Shown here piece by piece: positions 7,847 through 15,091 of a DNA stretch of 19,569 bases (position 1 is the first letter of the stretch; each line of letters opens with the position of its first letter). This DNA comes from GWB1-54-5 sp035290085. GTDB lineage: Bacteria; Patescibacteriota; Gracilibacteria; Peribacterales; Peribacteraceae. The notes below the pieces were generated by a model. That model saw only the letters and a program-made list of their open reading frames with translations, was not told where the DNA came from and did no database searches. The stretch spans positions 1 through 19,569 of the forward strand of contig DATDVK010000084.1 of assembly GCA_035290085.1 (NCBI GenBank), in the 5' to 3' direction. The position numbers were made by a program, and so were the translations under genes.

Positions 7847-8329
7847 ATACGGTGTGTGTGGGGAGCTGCGCTGCAATGTCTCAGGGGCAAAGCTGACAGC
7901 GCGGCTCCCTGGCGTGGCTTCTCCGGTTTCCTCCGGCGGGGGTTGCTCCAGATTGTGGCTTTTCCCGTGCTCCTTCGGTGTCCAGAGCAGAGAGATCTTG
8001 AGTTCCCCGACTTGCCCTCTCACCCAGTATGAGACGGTGACGACTGTGTAAGTAGCATCTTGCTCTGCGTGGTCGCTGAGTGCTCCGGTGACTTCTATGC
8101 GCTGGTCATTCACGGCCTGTACCTGGAAAGGTTGCGCAAGGGCAACTCCTGGCAGGCTGTCGAGGATACCCACGAGCTGACTCCACACTTGCCGCGGCGT
8201 GAATGGCAAGTTTGCCACTTGAATGCGGTCGAATCTGTCGCAACTTCCGGTTCCTATTTCCCCTTCAGTGAATGCAGCTCTCATTTTTTCTTCCAATGCC
8301 GCGGCTACCGATTCTCTCAACTTCGTCAT
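7829..8329 (-). CDS. Conserved-looking hypothetical protein
   Basis: 166 residues, no signal peptide or membrane helix. The N-terminal two thirds look like a folded alpha/beta domain (VANLPFTPRQVWSQLVGILD, then beta-rich YTVVTVSYWVRG and LKISLLW). The last 40 residues are Pro/Ser/Glu-rich and probably disordered. Its 3' end overlaps the 3' end of the convergent pump gene by 18 bp, and a 13-bp hairpin lies within its tail region. I do not recognise the family; a secondary-structure reading hints at a polyketide-cyclase/START-like fold but nothing firm. No Shine-Dalgarno precedes the ATG. Confidence 0.6.
   Translation of the reverse strand: MTKLRESVAAALEEKMRAAFTEGEIGTGSCDRFDRIQVANLPFTPRQVWSQLVGILDSLPGVALAQPFQVQAVNDQRIEVTGALSDHAEQDATYTVVTVSYWVRGQVGELKISLLWTPKEHGKSHNLEQPPPEETGEATPGSRAVSFAPETLQRSSPHTPYSPGHP
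7861..7909. repeat. Long hairpin just after the pump gene
   Basis: Arms GGGAGCTGCGCTG (7861-7873) and CAGCGCGGCTCCC (7897-7909) form 13 pairs with one G-T wobble and a 23-nt loop. It starts 15 nt after the cusA stop. There is no following T-run, so it is not a standard intrinsic terminator; mRNA 3' stabilisation is possible. It also lies in the coding tail of the opposite gene. Confidence 0.5.
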
Positions 8330-8400
8330 AGACGAACTCTAGAGCGGCCTCTGTGGAAAATCTATCCGCAGTGGTAGCCAGAAGAGGTGCCTATCGTTTG

Positions 8401-8418
8401 AAAAGGCTTCTTTAAGCC
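8401..8418 (-). terminator. Weak intrinsic terminator after the small membrane protein gene
   Basis: On the minus strand GGCTT, a 4-nt loop and AAGCC are followed by TTTTC. The stem is only five pairs and begins inside the last codons of the gene, so the call is tentative. Confidence 0.3.
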
Positions 8419-8789
8419 AAAAATCCGAAGTATCCGAGCACGAGGCCGAGGACGAAAGTCACGGCACCGGCGAGCTGCATGCGCGTGAGCCAGAACCTGG
8501 CGCGGTTGAGAACGAGGTTCGGTGCAACGATAATGACGACTCCTTTGGCAAGCGCGATCCATCCGATGACGGTGATGAGAACCGTCCAATTATTTACCCA
8601 TATGTTGTGGAAGGAGACAATGAGGTAGCCGAGGAGCAGTGAGCACGTTCCCATCAGGTACATGATGGGGGCGCTTTTCATCATCTCATCGTAGAGAGCG
8701 CGGAACCGATCCTTATCTGCGAGCATGCCGATTCCTGTCACCAGGTAGATGAGGGCGAGCAGCTGCGCGAAGAAAACAGAGGTTTCCAT
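8412..8789 (-). CDS. Small four-helix integral membrane protein
   Basis: 125 residues from the ATG at 8789. An ATG at 8864 would add a charged, proline-rich 25-residue leader and is less likely. Four hydrophobic segments are visible at about residues 5-22, 41-60, 67-88 and 102-123, with short polar loops (ADKDRFRALYDEMMKS, and NLVLNRARFWLTR). The pattern resembles small membrane proteins of the DUF4345/DUF2065 kind, but I cannot assign a family. It is flanked by the hypothetical gene downstream and the divergent surface protein gene, so context gives no functional hint. Confidence 0.65.
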   Translation of the reverse strand: METSVFFAQLLALIYLVTGIGMLADKDRFRALYDEMMKSAPIMYLMGTCSLLLGYLIVSFHNIWVNNWTVLITVIGWIALAKGVVIIVAPNLVLNRARFWLTRMQLAGAVTFVLGLVLGYFGFLA

Positions 8790-8906
8790 GGGAGGGTGGG
8801 GGAGGGGAAAAGTCATTGTACGCTTTCTGGCGGGGAATAGAGTTTCTTTTTTGGATGTATGCAACTTCTCTCTTCTAAGGCAAGCGATGTTCTGAGCATT
8901 CGTTCC

Positions 8907-8918
8907 AGCACATGTGCT
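8907..8918. repeat. Perfect 12-bp palindrome upstream of the surface protein gene
   Basis: AGCACATGTGCT equals its own reverse complement. It lies in the 160-bp gap between divergent genes, 32 bp before the chosen start of the surface protein. It could be a binding site for a dimeric regulator. No other support is visible. Confidence 0.35.
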
Positions 8919-8949
8919 ACTCTTGATTTCTAGTTTTCCTCAAGTATTT

Positions 8950-10446
8950 ATGTTCGCTTCTTTTCACCTGAGAACTGGCAGTGTGGTGTTTCTTGTGGTT
9001 GCGGCATTCTTTCTCTTCACGACGAGTGCGCACGCGGCAGACAGGTACTGGGGGGGGACAGGTGACCGCTGGGAGAATACGACTAACTGGTCCGCTCTCC
9101 CGAAAGGGGCGACTGGTGCAAGTGTTCCTGGGGCATCGGATACCGCGATCTTCAGTACAAGCGGCACCACGGTGCAAATTCGCAGTGCAGTGTCTGTCGG
9201 AGGTCTTCGATTCAGCACAGCGTGGGCAGGTTCCCTTCTGCTTGGAACGGGGAGTTTGTACGCGGGTTCCACAGGCATTAGCATCGGAGGGGGTACGTTC
9301 GTTGCGGGGACGGCTGCCGTTTCCACGTCCGGGAACTTCACGCAGACGGGCGGGACCGTGCGGGGATTGCAGGGAACATTCACTCTCTCGGGGAGCATTT
9401 CTATTACCGGTGCTTCCACCGTGTTCAGTTCCACAGGGACTGTCGTCTTTGATGGCGGTACGCAGACCTCCACGATTGGTTCCACTGCTTCAGGGGCCTT
9501 CAAGAATGTCACTATCGCTTCGAGTACCAGTACCACCATTGGTTCCAATCAGGCCGTGAGAGGCATTCTCCAGGTGAATACGGGTTCTACCTTCGCGATC
9601 GGGATCTATACGCTCTCTGCAACCGGCGCTTCCATCGTGAACTATGGAACCATCAACGAGGGAACGGGAAAAATTTCCCATACTGCAACAACCTTTATTA
9701 TCAGTGATGGCACGTATCTTTCCCAGCAGGCTGGGTTCCCCGTTGGGGCAACTGTGTATTTCAGCCTCACAGAGCAGGATGAAAACATCAGTGGTACGGC
9801 GCGGGACACTGTGTCGATTACCGTGGAACTTGGCAATGGCGACTCTGAGGCAGTCACGCTGCAGGAAACGAATAACACATCAGCAATTTTTGCAGGTTCC
9901 ATTGCAACGTCACAAATTTCTCCGACTGCCAGCAATGGCACGCTGGAAGCGGATACCAGCGAGATCATTACTGCTACCTTCACCGATGCGCAGGACGCTC
10001 TGAGCAACAGTGATACGGCCGATCTCACGGCCGGATCTTCCCCGGTCACAGGGACTGGGAGCCACGGGGCCGGAGGAAAGGCCGCTCGTCTCGCGCTTAT
10101 GCGCGAGCGCCAGGCTGCAGCACTGAAGTCCTCCGCACCGGAGAGTGATGAGCCGGTCGTGAAGGTGGACTACAGCGTCACGAGAGTACAGCCTCGCACC
10201 GTTGTGCGTGAAGCAGATTCCACGCTCTCGGAACGGGAGGCGCGCCTGCAGAACCGCCTGCAACAATATGGGGTCCCGCAAGCAACAAACTCTCTCAAGC
10301 CTGCTGCCATGCGCGAGCAGATCACGGAGAACTTTAAAATTCGTACCTGCGGGCGTGTCATGCGCTGGTTCAAGGGCAACGGGAAAATGCTCGGCCGCGT
10401 CAACACCCGTCTGGAGGGACGCTTTGGGTTCACCTGTCGTGAGTAA
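8950..10446 (+). CDS. Secreted cell-surface protein, beta-rich with charged C-terminal domain
   Basis: 498 residues from the ATG at 8950, which starts a clean signal peptide ending in SAHA before ADRYW. An ATG at 8914 would add 12 residues. The mature start, DRYWGGTGDRWENTTNWS, is typical of surface proteins with autotransporter-type beta-strand repeats. Residues of about 50-265 are Gly/Ser/Thr-rich short strands, probably a beta-helix. An Ig-like domain follows (about 275-375; ENISGTARDTVSITVELGNGD). After a Gly-rich hinge, the final 110 residues are basic and helical and contain two cysteines (RTCGR and GFTCRE) that may pair. There is no LPXTG signal or C-terminal membrane helix. The ligand is unknown. 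Confidence 0.8.
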   Translation: MFASFHLRTGSVVFLVVAAFFLFTTSAHAADRYWGGTGDRWENTTNWSALPKGATGASVPGASDTAIFSTSGTTVQIRSAVSVGGLRFSTAWAGSLLLGTGSLYAGSTGISIGGGTFVAGTAAVSTSGNFTQTGGTVRGLQGTFTLSGSISITGASTVFSSTGTVVFDGGTQTSTIGSTASGAFKNVTIASSTSTTIGSNQAVRGILQVNTGSTFAIGIYTLSATGASIVNYGTINEGTGKISHTATTFIISDGTYLSQQAGFPVGATVYFSLTEQDENISGTARDTVSITVELGNGDSEAVTLQETNNTSAIFAGSIATSQISPTASNGTLEADTSEIITATFTDAQDALSNSDTADLTAGSSPVTGTGSHGAGGKAARLALMRERQAAALKSSAPESDEPVVKVDYSVTRVQPRTVVREADSTLSEREARLQNRLQQYGVPQATNSLKPAAMREQITENFKIRTCGRVMRWFKGNGKMLGRVNTRLEGRFGFTCRE

Positions 10447-10459
10447 TTTTTCTGCGTGA

Positions 10460-11176
10460 TTACCGCACCGTGCAGGATGTATTCCCTCCTGTGAGCACCT
10501 CCAGTCTTGTTTGAGCCCGGCAGTACTTTTGGAGCATTCCTGCGAGTTCATCCAGGGCTTTCGAGAGTTCTTCCCTCGTGAGCGGGGCGAATCCTTCCAG
10601 AACGACCACGGCATTCTTTGTGCTGTTGGTGATTTTCGTACGATCACCTTCTCTCCAGTTGAGCTTACGGCAGATCACGCCTTTATCATCCTTGTACACG
10701 AGCTCACCTGTTGCAGGAGGATCTTTTTTCTCTTCACCAAGCGGGCGGAATGACTCTGTCCCCTCCGCGAATGCCAGGCGAATGTCTCCCTCGCACGCGT
10801 CAAGATCCTCTGCGCCAGCGCAGACAATGTACTTGAGGGAGATGATGTTATAGATATCGACGAGCGAGTTGATGCTCGGGAGTGCCCCTCCTTTGAGTAC
10901 CCGTTTCACCAGTGCCTGCACTGAGGGAGGGAATTTGTTGGGGTTACTGCCAAACGATCTGTGCACTTCCTGCAGGGCAGCGATGTTCGGATGCTCCTTG
11001 AAACTCTCTGAATCGAGAGAATTTTGCACTTGTTTCTCTGCCTGACGCAGTTGCTCCGTTACTTCCGGTGGGGTTTTTGTGTTGTCTATTTCTGTGGCAA
11101 CGATGACACCGATCGCGAGGTTGGGATACCTCCCGAAGACATCTGGGGCTACGGAGAATTCCATGACGTATACCAT
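10460..11176 (-). CDS. Solo B3/B4 tRNA-binding domain protein
   Basis: 238 residues from the ATG at 11176, chosen because GGAG lies six bases upstream, one of the few clear ribosome-binding sites here; an ATG at 11164 is the alternative. The protein matches stand-alone B3/B4 domain proteins (COG3382), related to the editing domain of the phenylalanyl-tRNA synthetase beta chain. Recognised blocks are FGRYPNLAIGVIVA, SVQALVKRVLKGGALPSINSLVDIYN, DIRLAFAEGTESFRPLG, and CRKLNWREGDRTKIT. Family members may edit or bind aminoacyl-tRNA or related compounds, but no role is settled. It diverges from the cysteine hydrolase operon and converges on the surface protein gene. Confidence 0.88.
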   Translation of the reverse strand: MVYVMEFSVAPDVFGRYPNLAIGVIVATEIDNTKTPPEVTEQLRQAEKQVQNSLDSESFKEHPNIAALQEVHRSFGSNPNKFPPSVQALVKRVLKGGALPSINSLVDIYNIISLKYIVCAGAEDLDACEGDIRLAFAEGTESFRPLGEEKKDPPATGELVYKDDKGVICRKLNWREGDRTKITNSTKNAVVVLEGFAPLTREELSKALDELAGMLQKYCRAQTRLEVLTGGNTSCTVR

Positions 11177-11198
11177 AGCGAACTCCACGTTTAAATGC

Positions 11199-11227
11199 TT
11201 GAAAGACTTTGGGATGGAGACGACAAT
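11199..11227 (+). promoter_or_regulatory. Candidate promoter of the hydrolase-flavoprotein-radical SAM operon
   Basis: TTGAAA (11199-11204) and GACAAT (11222-11227) are spaced by 17 bp and match the -35/-10 consensus at 5/6 and 4/6. The predicted start, about 11234, lies two bases before the ATG at 11236, so the mRNA would be leaderless. Confidence 0.4.
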
Positions 11228-11235
11228 TCTCTCCC

Positions 11236-11886
11236 ATGCAGAAGCAGCTCTACTATAGGGGAGAGAAAGATGCAAAAAAGATCCGTGCCTGGCAAAAGAA
11301 GCTGCAGGAGGTTTGTAAGCGCAGCAACGCTTTTCACCTCCGTCAAGCAGCACTCCTCGTGGTGGATATGCAGCACTATTTTCTCGACGAAGACTCTCAT
11401 GCGTTCGTGCCGAGCGGTCCGGCTATTCTCCCGAACGTTTCCAGGCTTGTACAGTGGTTTCGCAGCGCGTGGCGCCCCGTCGTCTTCACCTATTTTGCTG
11501 TGAAGGAAGGGGAGGAGGATCCGATTGGGAGGTGGTGGGGTCGCACGGTGTTCGAGGGAACGCCGGAGAGCGGTATTGTGAGGGAGCTGCAGCCGATAGA
11601 AGGTGAGCTTGTTCTCCGGAAGTCTTCCTACAGCTCTTTCCATGAGACTGTTCTGGAAGAATTTTTGAAGAGCAGAGATACCCGGAGTCTTGTGGTAACG
11701 GGAGTACTCACCAATCTCTGCTGCGAGACGGCTGCCCGCGAGGCGTTCTCCTGCGGGTTTGATGTATTTGTCCCCCCGGATGCGACTGCTGCTTTCAACG
11801 AGGAAATGCACATTGCGAGCCTCCTCAATCTTTCGTGCGGGTTTGCTGCGCCTCTCACCACTGATGAATTACTGCACAGCGTATGA
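11236..11886 (+). CDS. Isochorismatase-like cysteine hydrolase
   Basis: 216 residues. The catalytic triad of the isochorismatase/nicotinamidase superfamily is present: D44 (LLVVDMQ), K129 (LRKSSYSSF) and C162 (GVLTNLCCET). These enzymes hydrolyse amides such as nicotinamide, carbamoyl compounds or vinyl ethers through a thioester; the substrate cannot be read from sequence. An extra basic N-terminal helix (residues 1-35) precedes the core. The ATG was chosen because the upstream in-frame start is a TTG and a promoter sits just before. The stop overlaps the next ATG by four bases, so it is coupled to the flavoprotein gene. No Shine-Dalgarno is seen. Confidence 0.9.
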   Translation: MQKQLYYRGEKDAKKIRAWQKKLQEVCKRSNAFHLRQAALLVVDMQHYFLDEDSHAFVPSGPAILPNVSRLVQWFRSAWRPVVFTYFAVKEGEEDPIGRWWGRTVFEGTPESGIVRELQPIEGELVLRKSSYSSFHETVLEEFLKSRDTRSLVVTGVLTNLCCETAAREAFSCGFDVFVPPDATAAFNEEMHIASLLNLSCGFAAPLTTDELLHSV

Positions 11887-12725
11887 CGTATGACAGCATC
11901 ATCATCGGCGCCGGGCCTGCGGGCATGGTTGCTGCCCTGCAGATGAAGAGATCCGGTTTAGATATTGTCCTTTTTGAGAAGGGAGAAATCGGTGGCTTGC
12001 TGCGCAATGCGAATTGCGTGGAGAACTACCTGGGATTTCCGGATGGTATCTCCGGCAAAGAGCTCATCCGCTCCTTCCAAGACCATCTCTGCAAGCACAA
12101 AATTTCAATCATACGGGAAGAGGTGGTGGAAATCGGGAAGGAAGATGCGGTGTTCTCCGTCCGCACATCCGGACATACGTACCTCAGTTCTACTGTTGTG
12201 ATCGCAACGGGGACTGTACCGAAGAAAGCGGGGATTGGGGGAGAAGAAGAGTTCTGCGGATCGCGCTTGTTCTACGAGGCGGCGGATTTGCCTGCGGATG
12301 GACAGCAGAATACTGTTTTGGTCATAGGGGGTGGGGATACAGCATTTGATTATGCACTCAATCTTTCGGGACGGGGGTATGTGCCAACTATCGTCATGCG
12401 GGATACTGTGTCTTGTCTGCCTCTACTGAAGATGCGTGCAGAGAAAAGAGGGATCCGCACAGTTGAACACATGCCCGTTGTCCGGATTTCTCTGGGGGCG
12501 GGTCAGCTTGAGGTGCAATGTGCCTCTCAGTGCTTTCAAGCAGACTACGTTCTCGTTGCAGTTGGCCGGGAACCTCGTTACCCTCGCATAGCTACGAAGA
12601 GTCGCAGAGGGCTCTACTACGCCGGAGATGTCCGCAGTGGTCAGTACCGGCAAGTGCACATAGCCACGGGAGATGCTTTGCGCGTTGCGATGGAAATAAC
12701 CCACTCTCACTCATACTCACTATGA
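11883..12725 (+). CDS. Thioredoxin-reductase-like flavoprotein lacking the redox CxxC
   Basis: 280 residues. The FAD-binding motif G9-A-G-P-A-G14 and the NAD(P)-binding motif GGGDTA (149-154) are in the order of low-molecular-weight thioredoxin reductases, and the closing FAD motif YYAGDVR and IATGDALRVAM are present. At the place of the CxxC of thioredoxin reductase the sequence reads YEAAD (131-135), so it cannot reduce thioredoxin by the normal route. It is also shorter than the usual 310-320 residues. It may pass electrons from NAD(P)H to a small carrier, as ferredoxin-NADP reductases of this fold do. Four-base overlaps on both sides tie it to the hydrolase and the radical SAM protein. 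Confidence 0.88.
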   Translation: MTYDSIIIGAGPAGMVAALQMKRSGLDIVLFEKGEIGGLLRNANCVENYLGFPDGISGKELIRSFQDHLCKHKISIIREEVVEIGKEDAVFSVRTSGHTYLSSTVVIATGTVPKKAGIGGEEEFCGSRLFYEAADLPADGQQNTVLVIGGGDTAFDYALNLSGRGYVPTIVMRDTVSCLPLLKMRAEKRGIRTVEHMPVVRISLGAGQLEVQCASQCFQADYVLVAVGREPRYPRIATKSRRGLYYAGDVRSGQYRQVHIATGDALRVAMEITHSHSYSL

Positions 12726-13657
12726 AAGTTATCCGGGAATTCGGCAGCGATGATCTTGCCAAAGTGTACGTAGCGGACATTGGGGGCCACACCATCGAAT
12801 TTGTGGAATCCATACAGCCTCCGCATACGCGGGAGGAGAAATGGGTGCTTGTTCTTTCCTGCCTCATTGGTTGTCCTGTGCAGTGTCTGATGTGCGATGC
12901 GGGTCGCGAGTGTCACGGTGTTCTCACGAAGGAGCAGATATTCGCACAAATCGATCACATGGTGCTTCGGAGGTATAAAGACAGGGTCATCCCTGCAAAA
13001 AAATTCAAAGTGCAGTTCACGCGTATGGGGGAGCCGGTGTTCTGTCCCGCAGTGCTGGATGTGCTCGAGGAACTTCCCGCCCGGTACAACGCTCCGGGAC
13101 TCATTCCTTCCGTCTCCACTGTCGGGCCGAAGAACGACCATGGTTTCCTCGATCGTCTCACGGATATCAAGGAGCGTCTGTATGGAAGCGGCATGTTCCA
13201 GATGCAGTTTTCCGTGCACACGACGGACGAGGGGAAGCGTGATGAGCTCATCCCTGTCCGCAAGATGGGTTTTGCGGACATCGCAGCGTTCGGAGAGCGG
13301 TTCTTTGCACCAGGAGACAGGAAGATCACCCTCAATTTCATTGTCATGGAGGGGTATCCCATCGACCCTGCGGTCCTCCGGAGCCATTTCGATCCCTCCA
13401 AGTTCATTATCAAGCTCACGCCGCTCAATCCCACGCAGACTGCAGAGGGAAACAACCTCCGCACGCGGCTTGATCCCTACGATGGTCGGTCTGTCTCGGA
13501 GCTGGTGGATGCTCTCGCGTCCTGCGGATTTGAGAGTCTGGTGAGCATTGGGGCACTGGAGGAAAACCAAATTGGCAGTAACTGCGGGCAGTATGTTACG
13601 GCGAAGAGTGGCAGGGAGCTGTCCACAGTTGTGTCTGGGAGAATTGTATTGGCTTAA
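12722..13657 (+). CDS. RlmN/Cfr-like radical SAM protein, divergent
   Basis: 311 residues; the ATG at 12722 overlaps the flavoprotein stop. The [4Fe-4S]/SAM motif is C51-P-V-Q-C55-L-M-C58. Later blocks follow the RlmN/Cfr plan: FTRMGEPVF (99-107; RlmN has a GMGEP block), FSVHTTDEGKRDELIPV, ITLNFIVMEGYP, KLTPLNPT, and NCGQY with C288 at the place of the methyl-carrying Cys355 of RlmN. The partner cysteine of RlmN, seven residues before the cluster, is Val44 here; instead C47 lies four residues before the cluster. The N-terminal rRNA-recognition domain of RlmN is also missing. The target may not be 23S rRNA A2503. The reaction is unknown. Confidence 0.85.
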   Translation: MKVIREFGSDDLAKVYVADIGGHTIEFVESIQPPHTREEKWVLVLSCLIGCPVQCLMCDAGRECHGVLTKEQIFAQIDHMVLRRYKDRVIPAKKFKVQFTRMGEPVFCPAVLDVLEELPARYNAPGLIPSVSTVGPKNDHGFLDRLTDIKERLYGSGMFQMQFSVHTTDEGKRDELIPVRKMGFADIAAFGERFFAPGDRKITLNFIVMEGYPIDPAVLRSHFDPSKFIIKLTPLNPTQTAEGNNLRTRLDPYDGRSVSELVDALASCGFESLVSIGALEENQIGSNCGQYVTAKSGRELSTVVSGRIVLA

Positions 13658-13743
13658 GAGTAATAGGGATGAGGGATTAGAGTATTAGGAAGGTACCAAG
13701 GCCCAAGGAACTGTGTCCTAATATTCTCATCCCTATTATTCTT
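13656..13743. repeat. Long imperfect inverted repeat between convergent genes
   Basis: The left arm (13656-13690) starts AAGAGTAATAGGGATGAG and ends AGTATTAGGA. The right arm (13716-13743) is its complement except for two mismatches and a 7-base insertion (GGATTAG) in the left arm. The loop is 25 nt. A T-rich stretch follows on the plus strand (CTTTCTTTTA), so it may terminate the radical SAM operon. Its length and imperfect internal repetition also fit a dispersed palindromic element. Confidence 0.6.
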
Positions 13744-13753
13744 TCTTTTACTG

Positions 13754-14434
13754 TTACTCCAGCAGATACGTGTGGTGTTTGCTGTCGAAAACGAGTCTGG
13801 ATTTTGTTCTGGACTCCAGAAGCTGGATGGTGCGTTTGGCAATTTCTTCCGGGCTGCACATGATTTTCTTCTTCTTCGCAAAGTCATTTTCTGAAACTCC
13901 CTCGCGGGCCAGGGGAGTGTCTACGGGGCCCGGACACAGGATTTTGACGGTGTAGTGGGGGTATGTTTTCACAATGAGTTCTGCCAGGTCCATGGTTGTC
14001 CGCTTGCAGAGGCCGTAGAGTGCGGGGTCTTCCGGCAGGTTGAGCGCGTGCCGTGAGGACATCTGTACGATGGTGGCGTTCTGCCTGAGGAGTGGCTGGG
14101 CATATTTGAACACGAGCCAGGATCCTTTCAGGTTCACGTCGAAGAGGACATCGAAGTCCTCCTCGCTGCTCTCAAGCAGCTTGCCGCGCCGTATGACTCC
14201 GGCATTATTAATGAGAACGTCGATGGGTTCCTGTATGTGGGAGAGTGCGTCCTGTATCTGCTTGCTTTTGGTGATGTCGACGTCGTAGGAGGTCCAATGT
14301 GGGATTTTCTCTGCCATATGTCTTCTGTCCATTGCAGAGATGACCGCACCTTTCGCAATGAGTGCGTGGGCGATCGCGCAGCCGATCCCGCTGCTTGCGC
14401 CGGTGATGAGCACATGTTTTCCTTTTAGCTCCAT
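13754..14434 (-). CDS. Short-chain dehydrogenase/reductase (SDR)
   Basis: 226 residues. Classical SDR features are present: the cofactor motif TGASSGIG (11-18), a D-I/V-T block before the adenine site, NNAG, and the catalytic Ser (MSSRH) with Y-G-L-C-K (YxxxK). D41-R-R after the second strand suggests NAD(H) or a mixed preference rather than clear NADP(H). The enzyme should oxidise or reduce a hydroxyl/keto group of an unknown substrate. The start at MELKGK was chosen over an in-frame ATG eight codons earlier because GGAAG lies six bases upstream and homology begins there. It converges on the radical SAM operon and diverges from the PgsA-like gene. Confidence 0.93.
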   Translation of the reverse strand: MELKGKHVLITGASSGIGCAIAHALIAKGAVISAMDRRHMAEKIPHWTSYDVDITKSKQIQDALSHIQEPIDVLINNAGVIRRGKLLESSEEDFDVLFDVNLKGSWLVFKYAQPLLRQNATIVQMSSRHALNLPEDPALYGLCKRTTMDLAELIVKTYPHYTVKILCPGPVDTPLAREGVSENDFAKKKKIMCSPEEIAKRTIQLLESRTKSRLVFDSKHHTYLLE

Positions 14435-14506
14435 AGTGTGCTTCCGGAAGTGTACCACTTCTTCTGTTTCCAGCAGATTGAACTTCCCCTTGTTTTGGGA
14501 TAGCGT

Positions 14507-15091
14507 TTGTCTGTGACGCTTCCCAATAAGATCACATCTCTGCGGCTTCTGCTCGCTGCCGTTGTGGTAGCGCTTCTACTTGTTGATGGTGTCCCCGGCA
14601 GGTTCACCTGGGCGGCCCTTCTCTTTGTGCTGGCAGCTTCCACCGATCTTGTCGATGGCATCGTTGCCCGCAGGACACAGAGCACCTCCGGGTTAGGGGC
14701 CTTCCTCGATCCATTGGCAGATAAACTGCTGATTCTTCCGACCTTTGTTGTTCTCGTTGTGCTGAACCTCTTTCCCCTGTGGTTGTTTGTGCTCATGCTC
14801 ATGCGTGATCTTCTCAACGATGCGTACCGGAATTATGCTGCAAGCCAGCGCATCATTCTGAAGGCAAATCCAGCGAGCAAAATAAAGACTTGCATGCAAA
14901 TGCTCTCCATTACACTTGTTCTGGTTCTTCTGGTGTTCCGCCACGAGCAGACAGGCCTTGTTTCTGGCGCTTTTCTGGATTTCCTTTTCCAGCTGGCGAA
15001 TCTCCTCATGCTGCTGGCGCTCATCGTTGGAGTCGTTGGTATGGTGCAGTTTATGGTGAAGCATGCGCGCATTATTTCCGGGAACGAATGA
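14507..15091 (+). CDS. CDP-alcohol phosphatidyltransferase, PgsA-like
   Basis: 194 residues. The full family signature D-x2-DG-x2-AR-x8-G-x3-D-x3-D is visible: D47, D50-G51, A54-R55, G64, D68 and D72. The start LPNKITSLRLLLA and four to five membrane helices match phosphatidylglycerophosphate synthases, which transfer a phosphatidyl group from CDP-diacylglycerol to glycerol phosphate; other alcohols are possible. The TTG at 14507 has GGGA six bases upstream; a GTG at 14513 is the alternative and would be leaderless if TTGAAC (14478-14483) and TAGCGT (14501-14506) are the promoter. The stop overlaps the ATG of the CarS-like gene, linking use and supply of CDP-lipid. Confidence 0.9.
   Translation: MSVTLPNKITSLRLLLAAVVVALLLVDGVPGRFTWAALLFVLAASTDLVDGIVARRTQSTSGLGAFLDPLADKLLILPTFVVLVVLNLFPLWLFVLMLMRDLLNDAYRNYAASQRIILKANPASKIKTCMQMLSITLVLVLLVFRHEQTGLVSGAFLDFLFQLANLLMLLALIVGVVGMVQFMVKHARIISGNE

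Noticed and set aside
10447..10475. Small GCAC/GTGC palindrome after the surface protein gene as a terminator
   Set aside because: The stem is four pairs with a one-base loop and no T-run follows.
12707..13570. 287-codon minus-strand open frame opposite the radical SAM gene
   Set aside because: The plus strand carries clear radical SAM motifs; the minus frame shows no domain.
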